Origin: Caenorhabditis remanei
Lineage: Eukaryota > Nematoda > Chromadorea > Rhabditida > Rhabditidae
Assembly (NCBI RefSeq): GCF_010183535.1
Contig: NC_071329.1
Coordinates: forward strand, 16,444,879 to 16,508,878
DNA: 64,000 bases
Direction: 5' to 3'
This document shows positions 1 through 11,571 of this stretch, one piece after another. Position 1 is the stretch's first letter. Every line of letters begins with the position of its first letter. The notes below the pieces were generated by a model. The model was not told the origin of the DNA. It did not search any database and was given only the letters and a program-made list of their open reading frames with translations. Made by a program: the position numbers and the translations under genes.

Positions 1-47
1 ATGTGTAAACATTTATAAAAAGTTTATAAAAAATTGTTTTTTTCTAG

Positions 48-943
48 GAGACTTTCACTGAAAGAAGCTGACCAAAAGGCTGTTGTGCGCTTGCATCTAA
101 CTGAACCGAAAGATGCTTCTGATTTTTCTGTCGAAACAGAATGCTATCTTACAGTATTCGATGTAGATGGAATGAGTGACACTGAGAGATTCACATACAA
201 ATTCAAACCAGGAGATGATAATTTTGGAATGACCTTTTCGTCTTGGAAGAGACTGGCAAGAACTTACTTGATAAATGGAGAAATTGAAGTTGAAGCTCAT
301 GTGAAAATTCTGAATATCTCTAGATTCGAAAACAAGAAGCTTAAAGTATTTGATGAGTCGATGAAACAGTTCTCGGATATTGTATTGGTGGCCGGAGAGG
401 AGAAGTTCTACGTTTCGAAACTGTTCCTCGCTTCCCATTCGACTTATTTCAATTCTCTTCTTCTCGGAAAATTCGACGAATCTAAGAAATCGGAGGTCAA
501 CTTGAAAGATATCGACCCGGGCCATTTTCAAAAATTTTTGGAAGTTCTTCATGGAGAAGACGCAATAAATGGTATCCCAATGATTTGAAAAACTGAAAAT
601 TCTTAATTTTACTTCAGATTCGACAGTCGAAGGAATTGTTCGTCTCGCCGATATGTATGATGCACCGACTGCACACAGAAGATGCGAGCAGTTTATGATG
701 AAAGAATCCGAGAAATCGCTGAAGGAGAAACTCGAATTGTCAGCGAGATACAAAATGATACGTGTCAAGGTCCTTATTGATTTCTTAAATTCTCTCATTT
801 AATGAGTAAATTTCCAGAATAAATGTCTCTCCGAAATTAAAACCGCCAAGGACATCAAATCGGTTGTGCCAGAAAACATTGATGAAATGGATCCATCTCT
901 GACTGCTGCCATCTTGAAGAAAGCCATATCTCATCTTAAATAA
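48..943 (+). CDS. MATH-BTB protein, 5' truncated by window edge
   Basis: This is the C-terminal part of a MATH-BTB (bath-like) protein, a family of CUL3 ubiquitin-ligase substrate adaptors. Exons read as 48-571, 618-769 and 818-943. An acceptor (tttctag) sits at 41-47, so the N-terminal exon lies upstream of the window. The first visible exon holds most of the MATH fold and the start of BTB (SDIVLVAGEEKFYVSKLFLASHS). Exon 2 continues BTB into the BACK-like helices (VRLADMYDAPTAHRRCEQF). Exon 3 is a short C-terminal tail ending in TAA at 941-943. The frame is open across all three exons and the introns are 46-48 bp. The exon phases match the other MATH-BTB genes in the window. I see no damage in the visible part. 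Confidence 0.88.
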
Positions 944-1097
944 TTCAATTTCATTTTCTCTTTTTGTAATGTTTTTTTCCGTTGTATAAGAAACTGTTTT
1001 TCAAATCTATTAGGCATTGGTATGGGAAATCGAGAAATCAATAGAACAATTATCTAACAATAATGACAACAACAAAATGTAACAACTCATGATAAGA

Positions 1098-4000
1098 TTA
1101 GTTGAGCGACGGGAACTCGATAGGATCCAGAAGTTTCGCTCGACAATACGGACAAGATCGGTGGACAGCCAGCCATTTTGTCGCGCACTGAAAATGTTTT
1201 TTTGCTTAGAATAACAGAAATGGTCTATCGAATTTACCTTCAAATGAAGAACCTTCTTACACTGTGCACAATCCAATTTCTCTTCTTCTGATTTCATTTC
1301 GAAAAAACAAATTCCACATTCAACATCCGATTCTTCAATTTGCTCCGATTTCTTATCGATTTCTTTCCTATACTCTGTCATGAATCGATCAGAAAATGCA
1401 GGTAAATCAGAAAGCGGAATCAATTCAGAACATTCTCCATTCTTCTTTATTTTCTGAATATTCACCTCCACCGATAGAAGATAATTTCGAATTTTTCCTT
1501 CAAATTGTTGGTATTCATAATTCGCCATTTCGTGGATATCAGGGCGGTTCGATAGCGAAATTAATCTGAAATTTTCCGTTTGGATTTCCTGATTTTCGAA
1601 TTCAATCTCACTTTTGAATCATATGTTTGGCCTGTTTCAATGGTTCTCCACTATTATATTGATCTTTAATTTTCCATAATTCCGAAAGTTGATATCTAGG
1701 TCCACCGTGTCTTTTGTCGTCTGGAATTCCAGATTCCGATGATTTAGAATCTGAAATTTTTTCCAGAAGACTCTTCACTATTCTATCTTGCTCCTCGACA
1801 CGAATTGTCAATCGTGTGTTAGTTTCTTCAAGTCTGGAAATGAGAAACTTCGATTTGATTGTCTATAAATATGTTGCTACCTTTTGATAATCTCATCTTT
1901 CTCTGAAATTTCAGTTTTCACTTTTTCGTCTTTTTCATCAAATTTTCTCTGAAGATTTGATACTTCTCTTCTCACCGTTTCCAGCTGATTCTCTTTTCTG
2001 AAATCGAGAATTGTATACATTTAAAGGTATTGAAAACATTGTTGAGAACCTTTTGACCTCGTCCCCCAATTTTGAAGTTTTCGATGTCAGCTTCTTGCGA
2101 GTATCGGTGAGTCTGAAAGATATTGTGACTCAAAATGTTAGTTTTTAAAATTACATTTTATTAGCTTTATTAATTTCCTCATTTTTCTGCGAAACTTCCA
2201 ATTTCATCGCTTCAAGTTGGGCAGATGACATCGACACTTGTCTGAAAATATTTTAAATCAAGTTTCTTCATTTTTTGCATTATTAGCTCGGCACAGTTCT
2301 TACAACTGCGCTCCACCGAAATGCCCTTGAAAAATGTCTCTTCGATTTCGGTAGAGCGCGGTTGTGAGATACGTGCCGTCCTAATATAATCCTCACTCTT
2401 TCATAAGTCTCATCTCTTCATTTATTTCCTCCATCTGCTTCTCTAAACTCTCTTGAACCGTCTTTTTCTCATCTCTTTCCTTATCCAATTTATTCTCAAA
2501 TCCCTCAATTTTCCGTTGACAACTCGCTAATTTCTTCTCCAACTCATCCGTTTTCTTTGCTTTTTTCTCTGCAGTTCTGAGTGTATGCTGTGTAGATTTC
2601 AGTTCCTTTTTCACTTGATCATATAATTTATTCGTGTGAACGCAATCTTCACAACTGACAGATGATTTCTCATCAAAACTCTCTTCCTTCCCCACTTTTT
2701 TCGGGTTTATATTGTTAACGTCTTTCAGTTTATCACGTAACTCTGGAGAATTTCTGTAGTCTAATTGACTCATTCGCTCTTTATCCATAATTTTCTGAGC
2801 TACGAATAGAGCTCTTGTCTGAAATTAACAATAATTAACTCTTAAATAAATAAAATTACTCTCACACTATCAAAATGTCCATGAACGCATATCAACAGAC
2901 AACGCGAAATCGCAAAGAACAAATCACAAGTCCTTAGAAATTTATCTTTCTTCCTGATTAACGTCGACAAGTAAACTCTATCTGCATGCAGCTCAATTTC
3001 GGGAAAGATTATATTCAAACCCAAATTTTTCAATTCGTTCTTCAGATTCTCCATTGTGAATCCATCCTTTTTAGCATTCCTGACATATTTCACGGGAACT
3101 TTTTCATACTTCTTCCAGAACTCGGTGGTTTCTTCTTTCAACTTGTTCAGCGACTCGATAGTGACAAAGAATCTTTCGTCAGATTTAAAAAACTCTTCAA
3201 CTTTTCTCATATAATCACAAAGATAATTCCAATCATCGTTCTTAATCTTTTGAAAAACTTTTTCGACAAAAAACAACTGATTGAATATTTCTGAGAATGC
3301 ATCAATTGCCAGAATACAGTAATCTCCTTTCGGTGTGATAATTGGAACAGCTTTGAATTCTGCTCTTCGAACCGGAGTGGGAATCAACTGAAAATTAAAA
3401 GTATTCAGAGCAATAGAATACAGATTTTGATTACATTAATATTACTAATCTGATCGCCATACTCTTTGTATACATCAGCGAGTTCCATCACAGCGTATCT
3501 TCCATTTTCATCGACAAAATCAATATTTTCACCAGGTGGATTTTTGCTTCGGATTGCTTCAAATAACTCACATTTCATAACAAATTCATGAGATTCAGCT
3601 TGGAAAACTCGAATTACAACTGGAGCGTTTTTGATGTTCTGAAAAATTTAATATTTTAAATTTAGATTTGATGTGAAGAACTCACAGTTGGAGTGTAAGG
3701 AAGAAACATTTCAGGTCGTGCTGTCATAAATTCTCTGATCATTTTAAACAAAGTCAAGCAAGTATATGTTAGCTCAGCATGAAGTGAGGGATGAGTTCTG
3801 ATTGGAAACATCTTATAAAGAAGAGAAACGGTCATATGAAGATCTTCTTTCTGTTTCTTATTACAATTCGGAATCAAGGATTCCCAAATTGATATAATTT
3901 CAGAATTATTGGATTTCGAAGACGATAAATAGTACTTTTCAAGTTTGGAACGTTCGGATTTTATAGTGATCTGCAAAACTCAATTTGATAGTGTAAAGGA

Positions 4001-4792
4001 ATAGATTATCCCTTATTTAGTCGAGGTCCCAAGGTCCGGACTTTGCCCTGATGACATCACCCACCCCAGAACATCCGTCATAAGGTGAGATCCAAAGTAC
4101 GTTAGAGCTTGTCCAGGAAATTCATAGCAACCATCAAGTTGAACATCGCATGTTTTGAAGAAGATCGAGGTGAATCCGAATGCTACTTTCAAGTCCTAAA
4201 AGATTTCTAAGTCCAATTTGAAAAATAATTGAAAATATTACAGTGTCTTTCCATACGAAACAAACTTCTGATTCCATCCATACTCGAAGATCGTGTTTAC
4301 TGATGAACTCTTCGTTTTTCATACTTTTCCATACTTCACAACGCGTCTGAAATTTCAAAAAATAGAAAATTTCTCGGGTTTTCCCAAGAAAATTCAGAAA
4401 AACTCTTACTCGATATGGCTCGAATGAATGATTTCCGAAAAACTTATAACTCATCGGAAAGTTTCGATACAATCTGAGGTACAATGCAAGCTCCGCAGCT
4501 GATCCGTACATTCCTGGAAACAACTTTCATTTTCAACAGAAATTTTAAACTTACTGAGTTGATTATTCGAGTTATCGAGTATCTCCTGAATTGCATCTAC
4601 TCCATCGTTCAAAACGTATTCGATTTTACCAACACATCTTTTCTCATCGAAATCTTTTAGAAGCTGTAAAGACTTCAATTTTCAGTTATTTTTTGTTAAG
4701 AAACAAACCTGTTTAGGAATATAACTGCTCACAACATTATAAAACGAAGTGGGACTCAAAAAATGCGAAAAATAGTCGACTTTTATATTCAT
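1098..4792 (-). CDS. Large coiled-coil protein with C-terminal RING-like zinc finger
   Basis: I read 15 exons from a start at 4792: 4709-4792, 4555-4663, 4410-4513, 4242-4346, 4061-4195, 3686-3970, 3435-3638, 2866-3387, 2397-2818, 2155-2241, 2050-2112, 1881-1997, 1612-1833, 1238-1565 and 1098-1187. The summed length is divisible by three and gives about 958 residues. The N-terminal 500 or so residues form a globular region I do not recognise. The middle is strongly coiled-coil (Glu/Lys/Gln heptads). The C-terminus has ordered zinc ligands CGIC, CAQC, HLKC and CPYC, a C4HC3-like RING arrangement split across the last intron. This suggests a ubiquitin E3 ligase, which is inference from the finger only. 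The exon at 4061-4195 has an uncertain donor (gtgatg chosen because it keeps the frame). One intron hosts a foldback element at 2283-2385. Confidence 0.75.
2283..2385. mobile_element. Short foldback element in intron of the RING gene
   Basis: An imperfect hairpin of about 100 bp. The left arm reads TTAGCTCGGCAC then TCTTACAACTGCGCTCCACC; the right arm is its reverse complement with a few changes. The same arm motif (TCTTACAACYGYGCTCYACC) recurs at 11859, 57341 and 59453, so this is a dispersed non-autonomous family. The outer bases suggest TA-type insertion, but the target duplication is too short to prove. Confidence 0.75.
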
Positions 4793-4976
4793 TCTCTGAA
4801 ATTGACGACAACTCAATCAATTACGAATCCGATAAGGGCCGATAATTCAATGCGAATGAACGCTATCGATAACAGAAAAGAATAAGAGAAAGTACTGTGA
4901 TTTATAGTAAGAATTACAATACAAATTTAATCAAAAAGAGAAAATGTTTTATAAAAACAACGAATCAAATATAAAT

Positions 4977-6018
4977 TTAAGCGAGTGAAGCGAACAAATG
5001 CATAAGATGCGACGAGACGGATGGATCTAGTTCGCTGAGATCTCCTGGCAACACTGATCGAATATCCTCTTTCGTTTTGATTTTCACGAGACAGAAATTC
5101 TGAAAAACAAATTGAATAGAAATAGAATTAATCCACGATTATCAACCTGCAACTTCTTCATAACGAGTCGACATTTGCAATTTGGTTTTAAACGATTTCT
5201 CGGATTTTTCAATCATAAACTGTTCGCATCGTCTAATCGCGGTAGGAGCATCATACATATCGGCAAGGCTCAGAATTCCGTCGACAGTTTCATCTGTAAA
5301 TTAACTGTTTCGCCCACAAATATCGATTTTTATAAATACCATTAACAGCATCTTCTCCATGTAGAACTTCTAGGAAGTTCTGAAAGTCTTCCGAGTTGAC
5401 GTCAGCGAGAGAAATTTCAGATTTCTTCGATTCTTCGAAATTTCCCAAAAAAAGTGATTTGAAATAGGTGGATTGTGAAGCGAGGAACTGAAATAATCAG
5501 AGAATTGAGAGTTTCCACGATTACAGTCGAGCTATGCGTATGATATATTGATTTTTATTGATTCCTGTGATTTTCTTGATTTTCACACGAGCTTCCACAA
5601 ATATCTTATCATCCACTGCGTAATCTTTTTCCATTTGATCCCATTCGATAAAATTGACCCATCCAACACCATCAGCTTTTAGCATATCTTCAGAACTTTG
5701 AAAACAACGAGATGCGTTTTTCGAATTCATTTTTCCATTTACAGACATTATTTTTATTTCGAAATCTGTATCGATTGACCAGTTTCCTTCCTTACACATT
5801 TTATCGCAATATAAAAAGATAGCAAAACCTGGACTTCTTCGAGAAGCAGACAAACACCTGAATAAAAATAAAATAAAATTTATGGGCTTTTTTAAAACAT
5901 ACCAGGGAACACCGAAATGTTCTTCTACATCACTGTAATTATTTTCTCCTTCTTTGAGACTTGAGACATTTTCGAAGACGTGTGTCAGTATAAACTCGTT
6001 GTAGCCAGAGGAAGTCAT
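4977..6018 (-). pseudogene. MATH-BTB gene broken by an internal deletion
   Basis: This is a paralogue of the neighbouring gene at 6191-7998, starting at 6018 (MTSSGYNEF). It has the MATH exons, then a BTB exon at 5340-5487, a BACK-like exon from 5147 and a C-terminal exon at 4977-5099. Against the neighbour, exactly 93 bp are missing near 5533. The loss removes the end of MATH, the first BTB strand (the SDVVLNVEDKKFYVSKL region) and the splice donor. Reading on meets a stop in the former intron. A second oddity is 5 missing bases before the last intron; an upstream gttgca donor would restore frame there. The protein is probably not made as a full MATH-BTB adaptor. Confidence 0.8.
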
Positions 6019-6190
6019 CTGAAATCGATGTCGTCTTTCACAAAAGTTCTCTACAAAGATAATGACGAATTGGTATAGAAACCGTCGCGAAAAAGAACTG
6101 AAGAAAAAAATTAAACAACTTTTATGAGCTACATTAGGGAGCCGAAACAACAGAAATCAATTAATAAAAACACAAAGGTATAGTCGAAAC

Positions 6191-7998
6191 CTATTCAAAT
6201 GAAGCAAACAAATGGAGGAGATAGGACGAGACGGATTGGTCCAATTCGTTGAGACCTCCTGGCAAGACTGATCGAATATCTTCTTTCGTTTTGATGTTTA
6301 CGAGGCAAAAATTCTGAAAATGTTTGGAATTATTTCGCAAAAGAACATGAATAAAACCTGCAACTTGTTCATCTTATTGCGAATCGACATCACCAATTTC
6401 GTCTTCAATGACTTTTGAGACTTCTCGATCAGATATTCTTCGCACCTTTTGAAGGCTGTCGGAGCAGTACATGCACGGTACGCTACAGTGACGAAAGTAT
6501 CCGATTGTGCGCAGCGAGTATCGAGTAATGCGCCAGGGACTGGACAGGCGCGTTTCCCGCTTCAATTTTACAGTTTGTCCTTTTGCACTGAAAATTCGGC
6601 GAAACACGAAAAAAAGTGTTTAAAAAAATTTTTTCTGCAATTCTAAGATGATAGCCTTCTAGATAATGTTGAGAGCTATCGAAAAAGTGCAAAAATTCTA
6701 AAATCGGTGCAATATTGGAGGAGGAGATCTCAACTGAAGGGATTCTGAACCAATAAATTTCAATTTTGAACAGTTACAAAGGATAGAAATGTATTCCAAG
6801 GAATTTTTAGACTGAAAAATACGAGAAAAGGAAGGAAAAAAGTTATTATACTCGCTAAAATGCCCTGTTTTTCCATTTTCTACATTATACTTCGAAAAAC
6901 TTTTTTGCTTTTTTTTTGGTTTTTCTATTCCCAAAGTGTTAGTAAAAATACAAAAACACTTTTTCTTGTCTCTTATTTGTATTTTTAGTGATTACAACGG
7001 AAAAATTCCGAATTTCCGATTTTTGAAATTTTCATCAATTCTTAGACCTGCAATTTTAACAAAATTGGCGAAAAAATGCACGAGAAATGCGTCAGTATTG
7101 TTGCTTGCGCATCGTCACTGTAATGGACCGTGACATGTCAATCAATTTCAGAATTCCATCGATATTATCGTCTGGAAATCTGATAATTTTTGGTGTCAAA
7201 ATTCAGTTCAAAATACCATTGATAGCTGATTCTCCATGAACAATTTCTAGGAAGTTCTGAAAGTCATCCGAGTTGACGTCAGCGAGAGAAATTTCAGATT
7301 TGTTCGATTCTTCGAAACTTCCCAAAAGAAGTGATTTGAAGTAGGTGGATTGAGATGCGAGGAACTGAAATAAGCAGTGAGTTGAGAGTTTCCACGATAA
7401 AAGTCGAGCTATGCGTATGATATAACTGCTTACCAATTTTGAAACATAGAACTTTTTGTCTTCAACGTTCAGCACAACATCCGAAAACTCTGATACCGTC
7501 TCGTCGAAAAATCGTAATTGATTTTTATTGATTCCAGTCGTTTTCTTGATTTTCACACGAGCCGACACAAATATCTTATCATCCACTGCGTAGTCTTTTT
7601 CCATTAAATTCCATTCGACGAAGTCGCCCCAACCATTTCCGGCCGCATACTTACTCTCACTAGTGCTTCGAAAAGTATGAATTCTATTCCGAGTAATCAC
7701 TCGTCCATTCACTGACATCAATTTGAACTCGAACTCTGTGTCAATCGACCAATTTCCATCTTCGCACAGTTTATTGCAATGCAGATAGAGACCGAGATTT
7801 GTTTTCATCCGAGAAGCGTTCAATTTCCTGATTAAACGGTAATCAATAATATTATAACTTGCGAAGTTATCTTGGAACAAACCATGGAATATTGAAATGT
7901 TCCTCGACTTTACTGAAATTGTTTTCATTGTCCTTGAAATTCGAAACGTTCTCGAAGACGTGTGTCAGAACAAATTCATTGGAACAAACGGATGACAT
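6191..7998 (-). pseudogene. MATH-BTB gene interrupted by a DNA transposon
   Basis: The start is at 7998 (MSSVCSNEFVLTHVFEN). Exons are 7883-7998, 7434-7827 (MATH plus start of BTB), 7217-7364 (BTB core) and a BACK-like exon bounded at 7171 and about 6360, then 6191-6312. The BACK exon is split by a 659-bp insertion at 6474-7132. The halves on either side align with the paralogue at 5147-5294 (DDNIDGIL... and APTAFKRCEEYLIEKSQKS). Removing the insertion and one target copy still leaves a 2-bp frame difference, so there is a second small lesion. The MATH and BTB exons upstream look intact, so a truncated MATH-BTB product lacking the C-terminal helices is possible. Confidence 0.85.
6474..7132. 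mobile_element. 659-bp non-autonomous DNA transposon with 20-bp inverted ends
   Basis: The ends match as inverted repeats: the left starts CACGGTACGCTACAGTGACG and the right, reverse-complemented, starts CACGGTCCATTACAGTGACG. The element is flanked by ACATG at 6469-6473 and 7133-7137, a 5-bp target duplication. No long frame inside looks like a transposase, so it is non-autonomous. It lies in the BACK-coding exon of a MATH-BTB gene, and paralogous exons lack it. I cannot assign a superfamily. Confidence 0.88.
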
Positions 7999-8026
7999 CT
8001 GAAATTACAATTAGTCTTTTCAACTT

Positions 8027-8209
8027 TCCTGACAGGGATGTGCCTATGGAGGCGCTTTGGGCGCTGAAAGAATTCAAAGTGCGCAAAAATGCGACGAGCG
8101 AGAGTGTGTCTGCGTCTCTCCAAATCGTACACACTCTCTCGCCGCATTTTCGAATTTCGGCTAGAAATCCGAGGCGCTCAACGCCACCCGGGCACATACC
8201 TGTTTCCTG
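8027..8209. repeat. Foldback (palindromic) element upstream of the broken MATH-BTB gene
   Basis: A hairpin-forming segment of about 180 bp. The left arm contains CAGGGATGTGCC, GGCGC and GCGAGAGTGTGT. The right arm carries their complements in reverse order (ACACACTCTCTCGCCGC, GGCGCTCAACGCC, GGGCACATACCTG). The loop holds TGTCTGCGTCTCTCC, a motif that recurs elsewhere in the window. It has no coding potential. Confidence 0.75.
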
Positions 8210-8384
8210 TTTACAAAAAATAATTCTGAATTGGTATATGAATCACCACTAAAAGTCGGCGAACAAAACAAAAACGTCTGACATTTATGAGCAGCCTTTC
8301 ATATTATTAAAACGATTGAAACTTTTTCATCAACAGCAACAGAAGGAAACGAAAAAGAAGAAACAAAAAACCAATTGGAATTGA

Positions 8385-9453
8385 TTACATCCAATGCATA
8401 ATACGATCGAAAAGCATCGATTTCGCGTTTTCTGACAACTCCTTGCAAACAGAGGATTTCTTCAGAAGTTTCGCTTTTTCTGCCGTATTAATTTCACGAA
8501 CAGTCTTCTTTAGAAGTTGTTTCATTCCATATTTATCGGCCATCAACATCAATTTCTCGTCTGCGATCTCGGAATTATAAATGAGATGATATTCGACAAC
8601 ACCGGTGACTGATGGCATAATGAATCGATCCGCCAGTTCCAGAAGTTTCTCGACGGTTTTATCTGAAAAAAATGGTATTTCTTCAACAAATTCGTCTAGC
8701 TAACCATTTGGAAATACTGTTTTCGGGTAGATTGTACTGAGAAGAAGTCCAAAATCTTCGTAAGAAACATCTTTGATTGGAATTTCATCCATACTTCCTT
8801 CTTTGTAATTCGATGAGAAGAGCGCACGGAAGAATTCAGAATGGAACGAGAGAAACTGAAATTTGAGTTGATTTTCAAGTTGTTACTCTTTTACTCAGAA
8901 AATGTTCAGAATACCATCTTATTAACGTGCAATTTCTTTCCGCTGACCACCAGAATAGTATCATTTTGCTCTGACGGTCCAAACAAATCTTCGCGGGAAA
9001 CTTCTTGATATGGCGTGTAATGAGGAGTGAGCGAATATTCGAAAGTGACTTGTGGTGACGAAGTATTACAAAATGCACAGTGCGAAATAGTTTGAACAGG
9101 CTGTGTCAACTTCACATCGAACGCGCATGGATTGAAATCATTGTTTGGTGACGTGACGGTGATTGTTCCAATGAGACTGTCAGCATCGAAATTCTTCAAT
9201 TGATTCCAATTTAAGGCCCATTTGAAAGTTACAAGATTATAGTTACCATTGGCAAACTCTGAAGTCCACGTGCTGAAATTTTTATAGATGAGTTTCTAGA
9301 ATTGTCACAAGCAGTTTTAGGGGCTGATAGCTCATAGGCTTTGCTCTCAATAACAAACCATTCAATTCCATTTTGATCGCTAACTTCAAGGACTTTCTCA
9401 ATGTAACTGCATGTTTTTGGCTCGCTTTTGTAGACGAGCGTTTCACCTGACAT
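8385..9453 (-). CDS. MATH-BTB protein, diverged paralogue
   Basis: Four exons at 9359-9453, 8915-9272, 8705-8855 and 8385-8662 sum to 882 nt, giving 293 residues with an open frame. The start MSGETLVYK at 9453 is preceded by an in-frame ATG seven codons upstream (9474), so the start is not certain. The first two exons encode a MATH domain (TFEYSLTP..., NLVTFKWALNW). BTB begins at NDTILVVSGKKLHVNKM and continues FLSFHSEFFRALFSSNYKEGS. The last exon has a C-terminal helical region (MADKYGMKQLLKK) of BACK type. It differs clearly from the two broken copies beside it and is the healthiest MATH-BTB gene in the minus-strand group. Likely role: CUL3 substrate adaptor, from family knowledge. Confidence 0.82.
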
Positions 9454-9539
9454 CTTGAATGATTTCGCCTGCAATATTTTCTATTATATTTCAAATGCAA
9501 ATTGAAAAAATATTCTGAAGAAATGAGAGAATACAAAAC

Positions 9540-10563
9540 AACGGAAAATCTTGCGCCGACAAGTCAAAATGTTGTAGAAAACAGTTTCGGAAGCAGCGAT
9601 TTGCGCGAGTGAATATTAGTATTATTCCAGATATTTCCGATCGATTTTGAAAATGTTGCTAAAAGACTTTGACAATAATAATATAATAAATATTAGTGTA
9701 AATTTGAAGGCATATCACAAAAAAGCGTTTGAATAATTGAAAAAATTGAAAAATCCAATGAGTTCAAAAAATGTTTTCTCTACAGTAAGATTTAAAGGCG
9801 CATAGCCGAAAACGGGCGCAGGTCTCGAAACGATGTGCAGATGTTTTGTGTTTTAATGTGAAAAACGTGTTGAATTACAGCGAAATAAGCCTGAAAAATA
9901 AAAGAAAACAGTTTTAAACATTTTTTGTGAAGAAAAAAAAACAAATTCAGAATAACATAAAAGTTCCAAAATACTTTTTCGAAAACGCTTGCGTGCGTCA
10001 TTAGGGTACAGTATGACTACTCATTTTAGGTCAAACCGCGGCGAGATACAGAATGAATAAGCTCTGTCTCAAGTTTTTATTGAGTTTTCAGCAAAAATGC
10101 AATTCTGAAATGAAGAAATTCCTCCCCGTCAATCAAATGGATCAGTCATTATGGCCCGATCTTCTCAATCATGCTTTGTCTTTGAAATAAGTATTTGTCA
10201 AATAAGTATATGCTTATTGGTTTTTTGTTGAATGTTTTTCCAGAATTTCAGAAGCACACCTGTTGTACGGATATTCCGGTACTCCGGGTTTTTTCTCGGT
10301 CCTGCTTCAGATTCCAGATTCCGGTTTAAATTTTTAAATTTTAGAAAGTTTAAAAAGTAAATGTTTACAGTGGTTTTAACTTGATTTATCATTAAAAAAA
10401 ACGCTCGAAAACTTACTTGGCATCGCAAAATTAACAAGTCATTCCGGAATTCCCGGTTTATTTTGCATTCAGATTCCAGTTACTTGAAATTTCATTTCGA
10501 ATTTCTGTTTACTGATTCCAGGAAAAAAGAATTTCGTGAAAGTATGAAGTACACCTTGTGAAA
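9540..10563. other. Intergenic stretch with no recognised gene
   Basis: I see no coding exons with splice signals or family similarity here. A short part near 10240-10320 (TTCCGG-rich, CAGATTCCAGATTCCGG) resembles sequence near 33245-33285 upstream of the paralogous MATH-BTB gene, so it belongs to a duplicated upstream region. Confidence 0.5.
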
Positions 10564-11205
10564 TGTACTCAGACATCTGAGTACCTTTCTCTTCTAATCA
10601 TTCACGTCATTCAGGAGGAGAGAGAGAGACGGTCCCAATACATAAGGAACACTCTCTCCCCCTCTCTCTCTGAATGACCTTTGTCTCATGACTCTCAAAG
10701 AGTCTACACAATTTCCCCCAACACCTTCAAATGTTGAAGAAGAGAGAACTCGCTTAGCTTCTGGCTAACACTCTCTTCTTCTTTCTTTCTTTTCCCTTCT
10801 CAATCTATCATGAGACAGTCTGGCCACGAGAGCGAGATTGTTTCATTCTTTCCTACCATTCTCCACCAGAAGCTGGTATCAAAAGCTTCTCCCCTTTTTT
10901 CTCCCCTTTTTTCCCCATTTTCCAATCTCTGGGAAGTTTCATCAAGAACCTTCCTCTTCACCTCACATCCAATCTCTCTGTGAGACTTCACAAGAAGTCC
11001 TCACAATTCTCATACCTTATCACCAATCTGGTGAGCTTCTCAAGAAGCTCACATTCTATTGTTTTATTTTTATTGATTAACTCAAATCTCTTTATCTTTT
11101 ACAATCAGAATAAATGGTTTAATTACCCACGTTTGAGGTATCATTTTCAATTGATTTCACGACAAACGTGACCCCAGGAGTGCGAGCAGAACACCCTTTG
11201 TTACA
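10564..11205. mobile_element. Solo LTR, 642 bp
   Basis: The element begins TGTACTCAGACATC and ends CCTTTGTTACA (TG...CA), flanked by TGAAA and TGAAG (5-bp target duplication with one mismatch). The paralogous region near 33320 shows the empty site (CACCTTGTGAAGATTCATT), which fixes both borders. The interior is pyrimidine-rich with no frame of note and contains a hairpin at about 10610-10678. No second LTR or internal pol region is nearby, so this is a solo LTR left by recombination. Confidence 0.82.
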
Positions 11206-11571
11206 TGAAGATTCATTCGGACCCGTTAAGCATCTTTCAGCGGAACGGCATGCCACTTCGCATCTAAACTCTTTGCCCTAAACTTTATCTGACATCGAAT
11301 CTATCTGTCTCCATCTGCCTCTTTCCATCCACTAGCCTTTTTCTCTCCACCCTCTTCAATAAACAAAAAGACGAGGAGAGGAGGCTTTTGTCGTCTGCGT
11401 AACATATGTGTGTATAAAAAGCTGCTCTTTTTCTCTATCTCTCTTCCGTACTCTTTTTTCACTTCTCTCTTCTTTTGATTTCATCATTTCTTATTTGAAA
11501 ATGGCGTCTATTTCATTTTCTTCTCCAACAAAAAAAGGTTTTCAAGCAATTAAAATTGAATTTTTCAGACA

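Noticed and set aside
6449..7133. Frames of 65-78 residues inside the MATH-BTB insertion
   Set aside because: No transposase-like motifs, and the element is bounded by inverted ends, so they are chance frames.
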